From contig NZ_JADVOP010000027.1 of assembly GCF_016508585.1 (NCBI RefSeq), positions 1 through 61,346 on the forward strand: DNA of 61,346 bases, written 5' to 3'. The notes below the pieces were generated by a model. That model was not told the DNA's origin, did not search any database, and saw nothing but the letters and a program-made list of their open reading frames with translations. How positions within the stretch are numbered: position 1 is the first letter of the stretch; every line of letters starts with the position of its first letter. The translations under genes were made by a program, and so were the position numbers. Source of the stretch: Acinetobacter baumannii (GTDB lineage Bacteria; Pseudomonadota; Gammaproteobacteria; Pseudomonadales; Moraxellaceae). This document shows positions 16,066-24,944 of this stretch, in pieces.

Positions 16066-17349
16066 ATGCATCTATCCAATAAAGCCATTTATCAACAGTT
16101 CATTCTTTTAGCATTGAGTTTATTGTTAAGTATTAGCAGTCATGCCCTATCACCACAAATTCTAGAAGAATTAAAGAAAGACCATATTTTAGATACCACG
16201 CAGACATTGACTACCGCTGAGATTGAAAAGCTCAAGCAGAACAATGAAGTTATTTTTAAACAAAAAAAAATCGACCTTAAAATTTTAATGATTTCCTCTT
16301 TAAGTGGCGAGCCAATCGAAAACGCGGCACGTGATGTTTTCAACACCATCAAAATTGGGAATGCTCAACAAGATAATGGTGTGTTGTTATTGATTGCCAA
16401 AAATGATCGAAAAATGCGAATTGAAGTGGGTTATGGTTTAGAGGGCGATCTAACAGATATAAAATCTGGTCGCATTATTCGAAATATTCTCGCACCGCAT
16501 TTTAAAAATGATGAATACTATACAGGCATTGCACTCGCACAGAATGAAATTGGTCAATCGCCCAACTTAGCAATCGAGGTTGCCAATCATCAACAAAAAG
16601 CTGAAGAGCAGCCGCCAGCCATTACTTCAACTCAAAACACTTATCAATATCCAACACAACCAGAAAATCCACATGTCATACATCTAGACCAGCCTTCAAA
16701 GAATTTCATCAATTATTTCATTGTTTTTATTTGGAATATTATGGTGAGTTGTATTTTAGTCATCTATTTTGCGCCAATTTATCAAACGCTTAAAAAACAG
16801 CAAATCAGAATCAAAGGAATTCCTTTATTTATGATCGTGTTTTTACCTATTCACCATCTATTCTGTTGGATTGTTACAGGATTAAATTTCTTTTTGCTTT
16901 TTGGCTTATATGCCTTAGTCCTTTGGATGGTGGTCAAATTTAATCATTATCAAAATATTTATAAATGGCTGAAATTATCGGCTTTACCTAAAAAGATTCC
17001 TAAAAAATTCGCTATTTTATTCATTGGCATTCCAATCATATTGGCATTTATTTTGCCAAACATTTGGATTCCCGTATTGATGTTTTTTATTTTCTGCCCA
17101 TTTATCCTGCTTTTGATCTGGGCACTGATTTATTCGATAGCCAAACCTTATCAACGCTATTATCCAGCTGAATATCAAGAATGGTTTAAAGAAACACCTT
17201 CAACCTTTGCACGTTCATCATCCTATTCAAGCTCTTCGTCAAGTTCATCGAGCAGTCGCTCATCTTCTTCTGGCTCAGGCTCATCATCGAGTAGCGGGAG
17301 AAGTTCAGGCGGTAGCTCAGGTGGTGGTGGCGCATCAGGCTCATGGTAA
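16066..17349 (+). CDS. TPM-domain membrane protein with Ser/Gly-rich tail, second paralogue
   Basis: A 427-residue paralogue of the gene at 13424. The order is the same: signal segment (LLALSLLLSISSHA), TPM domain (~28-160; RKMRIEVGYGLEGDLTDIKSGR, RNILAPHFKNDEYYTG), a linker rich in Gln/Pro, four or five membrane helices (~218-365) and a long Ser-rich run that ends GGSSGGGGASGSW exactly like the first copy. The signal-to-TPM region is well conserved between the two while the membrane part has diverged strongly. It is probably its own transcription unit. The function is unknown; a periplasmic TPM domain coupled to a membrane bundle may act in envelope quality control or phosphatase-like chemistry, which is speculative. 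Confidence 0.88.
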   Translation: MHLSNKAIYQQFILLALSLLLSISSHALSPQILEELKKDHILDTTQTLTTAEIEKLKQNNEVIFKQKKIDLKILMISSLSGEPIENAARDVFNTIKIGNAQQDNGVLLLIAKNDRKMRIEVGYGLEGDLTDIKSGRIIRNILAPHFKNDEYYTGIALAQNEIGQSPNLAIEVANHQQKAEEQPPAITSTQNTYQYPTQPENPHVIHLDQPSKNFINYFIVFIWNIMVSCILVIYFAPIYQTLKKQQIRIKGIPLFMIVFLPIHHLFCWIVTGLNFFLLFGLYALVLWMVVKFNHYQNIYKWLKLSALPKKIPKKFAILFIGIPIILAFILPNIWIPVLMFFIFCPFILLLIWALIYSIAKPYQRYYPAEYQEWFKETPSTFARSSSYSSSSSSSSSSRSSSSGSGSSSSSGRSSGGSSGGGGASGSW

Positions 17350-17378
17350 TCCATATTGAGCCTGAGAGCCTGTTTTAC

Positions 17379-17624
17379 CTAAAAGCCATGAAATAACTTA
17401 TTCATGTCTTTACATACATATTCTTTAAAGTGAAAAGCACGCGCATGTTTTGCATCAAACTTTGCAGTTAACCCATCTTTTTCAAATAGATAAACACGAT
17501 CATCTTTGCTCACTAAAAACTCACCGCCCAACTTTATTAGCAAAGCATCAATCTTGTCTTCTTCAGCAATACTTTCGTCCTGACTAATTTTGTCATAATT
17601 CCGCTTAATCGCTTTAATAAACAT
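17379..17624 (-). CDS. small hypothetical protein (81 aa)
   Basis: An 81-residue soluble protein that I cannot assign. It has a basic N-terminus (FIKAIKRNYDKI), an acidic middle helix (SIAEEDKIDALLIKLGGEF) and a strand-rich second half with KDDRVYLFEKDGLTAKF. GAGAAC precedes the ATG at a suitable distance. It converges on the TPM gene at 16066, whose stop is 30 bp away, without a strong terminator between. Confidence 0.65.
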   Translation of the reverse strand: MFIKAIKRNYDKISQDESIAEEDKIDALLIKLGGEFLVSKDDRVYLFEKDGLTAKFDAKHARAFHFKEYVCKDMNKLFHGF

Positions 17625-17799
17625 GGTGTTCTCGTTACTTCAATTTAATGACAATTATAACGTTACCATTCATTTAAGTCTGTTCAAATTGCTGATGAGC
17701 ACATCCATGCAACTTGTCTGAATGAATCATTACTCATAAAATAAGCCAACCATGTGTTATCGCGGCTGCTGAACCCGATTAACTCATGAGTTTTACCCT

Positions 17800-18057
17800 A
17801 TGGATATTCCATCACAATTATTTGCAAACGATTTAAACAGAAACCGCGCTTGGAGACGTAAAGTCAAATTTTTACATCGTGGTCGAGATTGCAGGCATGG
17901 CTCTACCCTGTGGAAACCTGAAAAAGACTGGAAAATGCTTTGGAATAGATCATTAAAACGCTCTCGCTCCAAACAGCTTGGGATTGAGTATCCTCGTATT
18001 TCCTCTTCAAAAAGACGAAAACAAGCACACTATGATTTTTGGATGATCACAGATTGA
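17800..18057 (+). CDS. small basic protein upstream of an LMW-phosphatase-like gene
   Basis: An 85-residue, strongly basic and aromatic protein (NRAWRRKVKFLHRGRDCRHG, KDWKMLWNRSLKRSRSK). I do not recognise the family. Its TGA overlaps the TTG start of the phosphatase-like gene (TTGA), so the two are probably co-translated and may act together. The base composition suggests nucleic-acid or ribosome binding, but there is no motif to prove it. No obvious ribosome-binding site is seen before the ATG at 17800. Confidence 0.55.
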   Translation: MDIPSQLFANDLNRNRAWRRKVKFLHRGRDCRHGSTLWKPEKDWKMLWNRSLKRSRSKQLGIEYPRISSSKRRKQAHYDFWMITD

Positions 18058-18374
18058 ATAGCCTTTTTATATGTAGTCGTAATCAATGGCGTAGCCCCAC
18101 TGCCGAGCGTGTCTTTGCAGTGGGCTATGGACTTTCCACTCGTTCTGCTGGAACCAGTAAACATGCCAAGCATACCGTTTCACTCAAAGACATTGTCTGG
18201 GCAGATATGATTTTTGTCATGGAGCAGAAGCATAAACAAAACATCAAAGAAAAATTTGCTCAGCAACTCCAACACAAAAAAGTGGTAGTTTTGGATATTC
18301 CAGATGATTTTCCCTATATGGATGAAGAATTGATTGAGATATTAAAAGACACAATGCTGCCTTATTTGCCTTAA
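18054..18374 (+). CDS. LMW protein-tyrosine-phosphatase-like small protein
   Basis: A 106-residue protein of the low-molecular-weight phosphotyrosine phosphatase fold. The N-terminal P-loop is FICSRNQWRSPTAE: C7-X5-R13-S14 as in the family. The later segment LDIPDDFPYMD resembles the family's DPxx acid loop. It is shorter than canonical LMW-PTPs (~150 residues) and may have another substrate. I chose the TTG at 18054 because homologues begin just before LFICSRNQWRSP and because it overlaps the upstream stop (TTGA). A TTG at 18039 is also in frame. It is probably made by translational coupling with the basic protein upstream. Confidence 0.8.
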   Translation: MNSLFICSRNQWRSPTAERVFAVGYGLSTRSAGTSKHAKHTVSLKDIVWADMIFVMEQKHKQNIKEKFAQQLQHKKVVVLDIPDDFPYMDEELIEILKDTMLPYLP

Positions 18375-18389
18375 ATAAAAATAAATTAG

Positions 18390-18736
18390 AAAAGTGCTGT
18401 CATTTGGCTGCTTAAAAAGTTTAATTTATCTTTTGCTGCATTTTATATTTGCAATCATCAATTGATCATCAGCAGTTTGAAGCTGACATCTTCCCCTATC
18501 GCATCCATTCAACGGATTGAGTTCAGTATCGTTAATACAACAGGTAGAAAAGGTTCTATGAGACATTTCCAAATTGTGCAGCATACTGGAAAATGTTCCA
18601 TGAAATTCAAATTCAGCAGTAATTGAGTTTAAAAGTGGAATCTGAAACAGAGTTAAATCAATATATTGGGCAATTACAACAGCAACTGGCACAACACGGG
18701 ATCTACAGCTTTTTAAAAAATAAACGGCACATTTAA
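18390..18736 (+). pseudogene. frameshifted remnant of an unknown protein
   Basis: A coherent reading frame without a start runs through LLKKFNLSFAAFYICNHQ, IQRIEFSIVNTTGRKGSMRHF and QIVQHTGKCSMKFKFSSN, then stops. In another frame the sequence continues at once as KVESETELNQYIGQLQQQLA and QHGIYSFLKNKRHI before a TAA at 18736. Both halves look like real protein and one frameshift would join them. No start codon with a ribosome-binding site is visible, so the 5' end seems lost. The first part could be a PH-like sheet. I cannot name the family. Confidence 0.45.
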
Positions 18737-18821
18737 ATTAGATATTTCAATTACATGATCTCAATATATTTTTAGCCCTGATTCAGTGCACAATATCGGC
18801 ATTATTATTTTGAGCTTTATC

Positions 18822-19529
18822 ATGAAAATCTGGTTATCTCTTTTGAGTTTAAGCATTTTTAGCTTTACTTCTGCACATGCTGACATCAAAACATTAGAAC
18901 AAAATTTAAAAACTCAGTATCCTGAAATTGAAGTGAAATCTGTACAGAACTCACCGATCAAAGATGTTTATGAAGTCTATATGGGTGGTCGTATCGTCTA
19001 CACCAATGAGGAAGCAAAATATTTCTTTGTCGGCAATTTAATTGATTTAAAAGAACAAAAAAATCTGACTGCCGAACGTGAACAAGTTTTAAAAAGTATT
19101 GATGTTAAAGCGCTGCCTTTAAAACAAGCCATCAAACATGTCAAAGGTAAAGGCGAACGCACTATTTATGTGTTTAGTGATCCCGATTGTCCTTATTGCC
19201 AACATCTTGAAAAAGAATTAAAGAATATCGACAACGTGACGATTTATTTATTCTTGTACCCAATCACACGTTTACATCCAAACGCTGAACAAGTATCGCA
19301 ACAAATCTGGTGCTCTAAAAACCCATACCAAGCATGGCAAGATTATACCATTGATAAAAAACAGCCAACTCCAACCAAGTCTTGTAGTACCCCTGTTGAA
19401 AAGAATATCGCCTTGGCTAAAACGCTGGGTGTAGATGGTACTCCAACATTCTTCTTACAAGATGGCTCACGTATTTCAGGTGCACGTGATGCAGGTGAAA
19501 TTGAGTTATTGTTAAAAGCGGTTAAATGA
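18822..19529 (+). CDS. dsbC: periplasmic thiol:disulfide isomerase, DsbC type
   Basis: A 235-residue exported protein with a signal peptide cleaved after SAHA. It has the small N-terminal dimerisation domain (~22-80) and a thioredoxin-like catalytic domain with CPYC at 123-126 and the cis-proline loop GTPTFF. Two further cysteines (IWCSK and SCST) could form the structural disulfide seen in DsbC. It shuffles wrong disulfides in periplasmic proteins and depends on DsbD. I chose the ATG at 18822, at the signal peptide, over an upstream GTG at 18786. Monocistronic as far as can be seen. Confidence 0.93.
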   Translation: MKIWLSLLSLSIFSFTSAHADIKTLEQNLKTQYPEIEVKSVQNSPIKDVYEVYMGGRIVYTNEEAKYFFVGNLIDLKEQKNLTAEREQVLKSIDVKALPLKQAIKHVKGKGERTIYVFSDPDCPYCQHLEKELKNIDNVTIYLFLYPITRLHPNAEQVSQQIWCSKNPYQAWQDYTIDKKQPTPTKSCSTPVEKNIALAKTLGVDGTPTFFLQDGSRISGARDAGEIELLLKAVK

Positions 19530-19755
19530 TTTATAAAACGCGTAGTAAGATATTTCTTGATCTCCTACGCAACAATAACTTTAAAATCTGCTTAATTTAT
19601 GCTTATCTATAAAAAATCTAAAACATAAATGCACCAAGCTATACAATTGGAATGTTTACATTCATAATTTTCAAATTATGATTAAAAAAGCCATCCACCC
19701 GTTCTACCACTATAAATGGAATTATGTTGAAATTAAAATCAGGTACAGTTTCAAA

Positions 19756-20568
19756 ATGAAAAAAACACTTATTGCCACTCTTCTAAGTTTATCTTGTATT
19801 TCAGCATTTGCTGCGGATGCACCTAAAACTAATGTTGATCCTGCTTTTGCAAAAGCACAAGAACTCATTCAAGCAAAAAACTATCCTGCAGCCTATCAAG
19901 AACTCGAACGTCTCGCTAAAACAGGCAATGCGCAAGCTTTATATAACTTAGGCTATTTAACTCAAACTGGGCAAGGTACTGCCAAAGATGATAAAAAAGC
20001 ATTGAAATATTATCAGGATGCTTCAGCAAAAGGCTATCCAGTCGCAAGTTATGTTTTGGCTCAAAGCTACGCTGTAGGACAGTTAGGCTTAAGCAAAGAT
20101 GAAAAGAAAGTGCGTGAATATCTCGAGAAATCATCATCTCAAGGTTTTGATGATGCGACAGTGGAATTAGCCGTTTTATTATTTGCCGAAGGTACGCCAG
20201 CATCAGACAAGTTGGGTTTACAGAAACTTGATCCTTTAGTGAAAAAAGATTTTGCCCCTGCGATTCATGCCAAAGCCCTGTATGACATCACGGATGGTTT
20301 GAAAAAGAAAAATGCGACCACAGTGAACCAGGGACTGAATGCAATTCAAAACTTAGCCAAGAAAGGCTATATTCCTGCATTAATGGCTGTTGGAAATATG
20401 CTGACCAATGGCAATATCATTGATCAAAACTTGCCTGAAGCGCAAAAGATTTTCGCTGAGCTAGCAAAAAATAATGTGCCTAAAGCAAAAGAATCTCTAG
20501 AAGTGGTCAATAAATTGATTGCTGAAAAGGCTAAAGCACCAGCAAAAACGGCACCTGCGAAAAAATAA
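19756..20568 (+). CDS. periplasmic Sel1/TPR-repeat protein
   Basis: A 270-residue exported protein with a clear signal peptide (MKKTLIATLLSLSCISAFA-A). The mature part is built of Sel1-like helical repeats: ALYNLGYLTQTGQGTAKDDKKALKYYQDASAKG, VASYVLAQSYAVGQLGLSKDEKK and further weaker ones up to about 250, followed by a Lys/Ala/Pro tail. Sel1 repeats mediate protein contacts; no enzyme activity is expected. I chose the ATG at 19756 at the signal peptide, though an open frame reaches back to 19678. A bidirectional terminator follows at 20581. Confidence 0.88.
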   Translation: MKKTLIATLLSLSCISAFAADAPKTNVDPAFAKAQELIQAKNYPAAYQELERLAKTGNAQALYNLGYLTQTGQGTAKDDKKALKYYQDASAKGYPVASYVLAQSYAVGQLGLSKDEKKVREYLEKSSSQGFDDATVELAVLLFAEGTPASDKLGLQKLDPLVKKDFAPAIHAKALYDITDGLKKKNATTVNQGLNAIQNLAKKGYIPALMAVGNMLTNGNIIDQNLPEAQKIFAELAKNNVPKAKESLEVVNKLIAEKAKAPAKTAPAKK

Positions 20569-20580
20569 TGATTCAAATCC

Positions 20581-20608
20581 AAAAGCACACGATAAAGCGT
20601 GTGCTTTT
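20581..20608. terminator. bidirectional intrinsic terminator
   Basis: The 11-bp perfect stem AAAAGCACACG / CGTGTGCTTTT lies between the convergent Sel1-protein and AEC-transporter genes and overlaps the last codon of the latter. Confidence 0.88.
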
Positions 20609-21530
20609 ACCACCATACACCAATCAATACACTGACAACAATAAAACTCAAAAAAGTACTTATCATCAGAGGCGTCAGCGCTTTTTCATTCAAACCATAG
20701 ACTTGTCCAAAGATCCCAAATAAAGATGGCATGGGTAACGCTGCAATCAAAGTACCCGCATAAATCATTTTTTGATCCAAATCTGTAAAATTGGCAAGCC
20801 CCAAATAAACCAAGAGCGGCATACAGATATTTTTTGAGATCACCAGATAAATGGTTTGCAGATTAAAGGATTGAATGGTCAGTCCGACCATTCCACCACC
20901 AATGATAAAGAGTGCCAGTGGCGAAGCTGTTTGTCCAAGCATGGCAAAAACAGCATCCAATAGATGTGGAATCTGGATATTGAAAACTGCGCAACTCATA
21001 CCGATCATTACCGATAGGAATAACGGATTTTTAAGTAAAGTGATAAAAGTTATTTTTAGAATAGCCGCTAAGTTAGCTTGCCGTTGACGTCCAATTTCTG
21101 CCAGAGTCAGCATTAGCGGCACCAGAAAAACACTTTCGATGATCACCACCAAAGAGATGTAAATCATGGCTTCATTACCCATCAGCAACGTTAAAATTGC
21201 AGCACCCAACAATCCTGTATTAGACATGGATGCACCCAGGGAAAATACCGAGGCATGGGTAAAATGATTTTTAAAAATTTTCTGCCCAACCAAGAAAGCC
21301 AGAATAAATAAAGCAAACGTGACACTGGCATAGACGAAGAAATATGCTGGATACCAAATTTCATGCAGATCTTTTGAAGCTAATCCATGCAGGAGTAAAG
21401 CAGGTAAAGCAATTTTGATTACAAAAGCACTCAAGGCTGTGATTTGCGCTTTGCTTATCAATTGAATTTTGACAGAGATAAAACCCAGAAATAATAGAAA
21501 AAATACTGGAAAAATTACCGAAAAAATCAT
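20607..21530 (-). CDS. AEC (auxin efflux carrier) family transporter
   Basis: A 307-residue inner-membrane protein with about ten hydrophobic helices in two halves, the layout of bacterial AEC transporters such as MdcF-like and malate permeases. Family features are the SVIFPVFFLLFLGF start, ALPALLLHGLA near 42, SNTGLLGAAIL near 108 and the LLKNPLFLSVMIGM motif of the second half. These proteins move organic anions; the substrate is unknown. A 10-bp perfect palindrome at 21562-21587 lies just upstream and might be an operator or the terminator of the gene behind. The stop overlaps the terminator at 20581. Confidence 0.88.
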   Translation of the reverse strand: MIFSVIFPVFFLLFLGFISVKIQLISKAQITALSAFVIKIALPALLLHGLASKDLHEIWYPAYFFVYASVTFALFILAFLVGQKIFKNHFTHASVFSLGASMSNTGLLGAAILTLLMGNEAMIYISLVVIIESVFLVPLMLTLAEIGRQRQANLAAILKITFITLLKNPLFLSVMIGMSCAVFNIQIPHLLDAVFAMLGQTASPLALFIIGGGMVGLTIQSFNLQTIYLVISKNICMPLLVYLGLANFTDLDQKMIYAGTLIAALPMPSLFGIFGQVYGLNEKALTPLMISTFLSFIVVSVLIGVWW

Positions 21531-21561
21531 TTAAACCGTTCCTTTTCCAGAACTCGTAAAT

Positions 21562-21587
21562 AAAGATATATCCTAGAATATATCTTT
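21562..21587. promoter_or_regulatory. perfect palindrome upstream of the AEC transporter
   Basis: AAAGATATAT / ATATATCTTT with a CCTAGA spacer lies 32 bp before the AEC start and 54 bp after the oxidoreductase stop. It lacks a real T run, so an operator is at least as likely as a terminator. Confidence 0.45.
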
Positions 21588-21640
21588 GATAAATTTAAAT
21601 ACTTTAAAAGAATAATAGATTCAGTAAAACTGTGATTTCA

Positions 21641-22759
21641 TCAGTATGCTGAAAACAAATCCTTTATTCCATGAGGTTGACAACGTAAATATTGAGGTGC
21701 TATTGAGATTTTAGCCCCCAGTTTTGCGGCTGCATGCCAAGGCCAGCGTGGGTCATATAAGATTGCTCTTGCCAATGCAACCGCATCTGCCTCACCCTGC
21801 TGAAGAATCTGTTCAGCCTGTTCCGCTTCCGTAATTAACCCTACCGCAATCACTGGAATATTCACTTGTTTTTTAATTGCATTGGCGAAAGGCACCTGAT
21901 AGTTTGCACCAATCTTAATGTCTTGTTGGGCATGTAAACCACCTGAGGAAACATGGATATAAACTGCTCCCAATTGGGCCAAGGCTTTAGATAAACCAAT
22001 ACTCGACTCAATATTCCAACCATTTTCCGCATCCATCCAATCAGTCGCAGAAAGGCGTACACCAATAGGATAATTGGCAGGCACTGAATTTCGAATCGCT
22101 TGAAAAACCTCTAAAGTTAAGCGAATACGATTTTCAAAACTGCCTCCATATTGATCTGTACGAAAGTTCGACAGTGGTGACATAAATTGATGCAGTAAAT
22201 AGCCATGGGCTGCATGGATTTCAATCAATGAAAATCCTGCCTCAACAGCACGGATTGCAGCCTGAGCAAAATCATCAATGATGGTTTGTATTTCTTCAAG
22301 TGTTAAGGCATGTGGTGCAACATCTTCAACATTGAACGCAATGTCACTGGCAGAAACTGTCTGCCAACCATGCTGATGATCTGCTGCAATTTGACCTTTA
22401 CCCAACCATGGTTTATCCGTTGAAGCTTTACGTCCTGCATGTGCAAGCTGTACCGCAAAAGGTGTGGGCGCAATCGTTTTTACTTTATTCAACAACGCCT
22501 TAATTTGATCTCGCTGTGTATCATTCCATAAGCCAAGATCAGCATAGCTGATTCGGCCCTGTGCTTGAACAGCAGTCGCTTCGACAATACACAAACTTGC
22601 ACCAGACAAAGCATAATTTGCCCATTGCTGCTCATGCCAATAAGTGACCTCACCTTGATCTGTTGCAGAATATTGACACATGGGGGCAATAATTATTTTA
22701 TTGCTCAGTGAAAGTGAGCCAAATTGAATGGATTCAAATAACTTCGGTGGAGCAGACAT
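21641..22759 (-). CDS. NADH:flavin oxidoreductase, YqjM/XenA-like old yellow enzyme
   Basis: A 372-residue FMN enzyme with a TIM-barrel fold. Motifs are typical of the YqjM subgroup of old yellow enzymes: APMCQYSA with the flavin-tuning cysteine C28 and Y30, QLAHAGRKAS, EIHAAHGYLLHQFMSPLSN with the catalytic His pair, RTDQYGGSFENRIR, and AVGLITEAEQAEQIL/ALARAILYDPRWP at the C-terminus. Such enzymes reduce activated C=C bonds (enals, enones, maleimides) or nitro groups with NAD(P)H. The true substrate is unknown. The TonB receptor gene starts its stop only 20 bp upstream in the same direction, so a common transcript is possible. Confidence 0.9.
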   Translation of the reverse strand: MSAPPKLFESIQFGSLSLSNKIIIAPMCQYSATDQGEVTYWHEQQWANYALSGASLCIVEATAVQAQGRISYADLGLWNDTQRDQIKALLNKVKTIAPTPFAVQLAHAGRKASTDKPWLGKGQIAADHQHGWQTVSASDIAFNVEDVAPHALTLEEIQTIIDDFAQAAIRAVEAGFSLIEIHAAHGYLLHQFMSPLSNFRTDQYGGSFENRIRLTLEVFQAIRNSVPANYPIGVRLSATDWMDAENGWNIESSIGLSKALAQLGAVYIHVSSGGLHAQQDIKIGANYQVPFANAIKKQVNIPVIAVGLITEAEQAEQILQQGEADAVALARAILYDPRWPWHAAAKLGAKISIAPQYLRCQPHGIKDLFSAY

Positions 22760-22778
22760 AAATTATTTTCCCAGCGAA

Positions 22779-24911
22779 TTAAAATTGTTTGGTGATGCTT
22801 AAACCGGCACTCCAGTTAATACCATCTGCAGGTTCAAAGAATCGCCCATTGCCATCATTCACAATGACAGAACCCACATAGTTTTTGTCGAATAAATTAT
22901 CTACCCGAGCAAAACTACGAACTTTCCAATCTTTGTTTTTCCAGATATAACCGACATTTAGGCTGGTGACTGTATAACTTGGTGCAGTATCTGTATTGAG
23001 ATCGTCAACATAGATTTTATCCATATAACGAACATCAACCCCGGCATTCAAACCACTTTCAGGAAGCCAACCAAATCCAACAAAGGCTTGGTTTTTAGCA
23101 ATACCAGGAATGTAATTTCCACTATGGATAACTTTTTTAGGGTCTGAGTTTGGAATGTCTGCATCAAATGTTGCATCGAGGAAACTATAACTGGCCTGTG
23201 CTGTGACATCTTTCCACAACTTTTTATTCCAAGACAGTTCAACGCCCTGACGCAATGTCTTGTCCGCATTTTGATAGGTTGCTCGACCATCCACTGATCC
23301 AGCAGAAACAATATCATCTCGTGTATTGCTTTGGAAAACTGCAGCCGTAAAATTACCCCATTGATTTTGTGCCTTTAAACCCAGTTCATAGTTATCACTG
23401 GTCGAAGGTTTCAGTGCAAAATTAATGCCCGAAGTTCCACTGATCGGATAAGCCATTTCGGTAAAAGTCGGTGTCTCAAAACCTTTGGCATAGCTGATAT
23501 AACTGCTGATCTCCGGGGTAATTTCCCATGTCAATGCAGCAGATGGAAGCAACTTGTTATAATCTGTTTGACCACTGTCATCGCCATTAGAGCCAGTAAT
23601 GTAATGATCTTTAGATTGGTAATGGACATTGCTGTAACGCAATCCTGTGTCTACACGTAATGTCGGTAAAAATTGCCAAGACGCCTGAAGATAAGGGTCT
23701 AAATTCCATAAAGTATTTCGTTCATCACGACGTAAATTACCTTTTACACCATAATGCGGCTTATTATTATCTAAAGTAAAGTTTTCATAGCCTTGGCGAT
23801 CTTCATTCATGGCATCATAAGCAAGCCCTAAACTGATACGCGTGTTCGGCAAAAGCTCTTTACCTGTCCAACGTAAATCTGCACCATAAAAATCTCTGGA
23901 AAAATCAATAACACCACCTGCATGGCGAGGGTTCTTTTGAGCAGAACTTGGAATAGATTGATATTGTGTGACCTCCCGGTGACCTAAATAAACCATCGAA
24001 TAGATTTCATTCTGGTCGTTGATGGGTTTGGTCCAATTGATCCCTGTTTGTGTCTGATTAATATCTTTACGGACATTATATTCGTTTTTACTGTCATTGA
24101 CCTGTTTTGGATTCTGCTTCCACTGACTCCGATTGAGACCTTGTGGGTCATCCGCATGAATATCGACATAATTGGTGATCCAGTTAATTTTTGAGCCATC
24201 ATCCAAATCCCAAGTGAGTTTGGCATTACTCAATGTTTTTCGTGCCGCGCTATGATCACGATAGCCATCGGTATCAAAATACGAAGAACTAATCACATAA
24301 CTTGGCTCATTGGCTTGATCCGCACCCCCTTGTAAAACAATATCAGCACGCCCTTTATTGTTACTTCCGCCTGAGTATCCCAACTCAACCGAATCACGTC
24401 CTGTTCCCTCTTTGGTCGTGGTGAGAATTGTCCCCCCTGATGAATTTCCATAGAGGGATGAAAAAGGTCCACCCAACACTTCAATATGATCCAAACTGCT
24501 TAAGTCAATATTCGAGGTTTGACCTTGCCCATCGGGCATGGTTGCGGGAATACCATCTACATACAAACGGATACCACGCACGCCAAAGGTAGAGCGCGCG
24601 CCAAAGCCTCGCATCGACAGTTGTAAATCTTGTGCATAATTTTCACGGTTATTCAGTTGTAAACCTGGAATACCTTTAAGGGTTTCAGTGAGGTTTACAC
24701 CCATATTATTTTGATTTTGTTGTTGGTCTATACGATAAACAGAAGCAGGGGTATTGAGTACGCTGGTATCTGAGCGTGTTGCTTCAACTTTAATGGTAGG
24801 TAGTTGCTGAGTGGAATCCTGAGATTCCGATTCAGCATAAATGTTCTGGGAAATACAGACTGTTAAACAAAGTAGTGTGGTATTAATTTTTAAATGTTTC
24901 ACTCTTTGCAT
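22779..24911 (-). CDS. pqqU: TonB-dependent outer-membrane receptor, YncD/PqqU family (PQQ uptake)
   Basis: A 710-residue TonB-dependent receptor: signal peptide ending in IYA, a TonB-box-like LPTIKVEA, plug domain to about 170 and a 22-strand barrel with C-terminal Phe. It resembles E. coli YncD along its whole length. Shared stretches as I recall them are NRENYAQDLQLSMRGFGARS, RLYVDGIPATMPDGQGQTSN, TQYQSIPS...NPRHAGGVI, LRRDERN..WNLDPYLQ, FETPTFTE and VDNLFDKNYVGSVIVN. E. coli YncD has been reported to import pyrroloquinoline quinone and was renamed PqqU. The adjacent OprB-type sugar porin and the PQQ-type dehydrogenase at 14702 fit this role. The assignment is by similarity only. Confidence 0.85.
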   Translation of the reverse strand: MQRVKHLKINTTLLCLTVCISQNIYAESESQDSTQQLPTIKVEATRSDTSVLNTPASVYRIDQQQNQNNMGVNLTETLKGIPGLQLNNRENYAQDLQLSMRGFGARSTFGVRGIRLYVDGIPATMPDGQGQTSNIDLSSLDHIEVLGGPFSSLYGNSSGGTILTTTKEGTGRDSVELGYSGGSNNKGRADIVLQGGADQANEPSYVISSSYFDTDGYRDHSAARKTLSNAKLTWDLDDGSKINWITNYVDIHADDPQGLNRSQWKQNPKQVNDSKNEYNVRKDINQTQTGINWTKPINDQNEIYSMVYLGHREVTQYQSIPSSAQKNPRHAGGVIDFSRDFYGADLRWTGKELLPNTRISLGLAYDAMNEDRQGYENFTLDNNKPHYGVKGNLRRDERNTLWNLDPYLQASWQFLPTLRVDTGLRYSNVHYQSKDHYITGSNGDDSGQTDYNKLLPSAALTWEITPEISSYISYAKGFETPTFTEMAYPISGTSGINFALKPSTSDNYELGLKAQNQWGNFTAAVFQSNTRDDIVSAGSVDGRATYQNADKTLRQGVELSWNKKLWKDVTAQASYSFLDATFDADIPNSDPKKVIHSGNYIPGIAKNQAFVGFGWLPESGLNAGVDVRYMDKIYVDDLNTDTAPSYTVTSLNVGYIWKNKDWKVRSFARVDNLFDKNYVGSVIVNDGNGRFFEPADGINWSAGLSITKQF

Positions 24912-24944
24912 CTAGGTTTCCTCGGATGACTGTAGAAAATAGTT

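Noticed and set aside
18426..18692. 88-residue frame on the minus strand
   Set aside because: It is opposite to a more protein-like plus-strand remnant, has no ribosome-binding site and shows no known motif.
24136..24150. A 14-base match (GAGACCTTGTGGGT) to the core of the 300-bp repeat inside the TonB receptor gene
   Set aside because: The match stops at once on both sides and lies in a conserved coding region, so it is chance.
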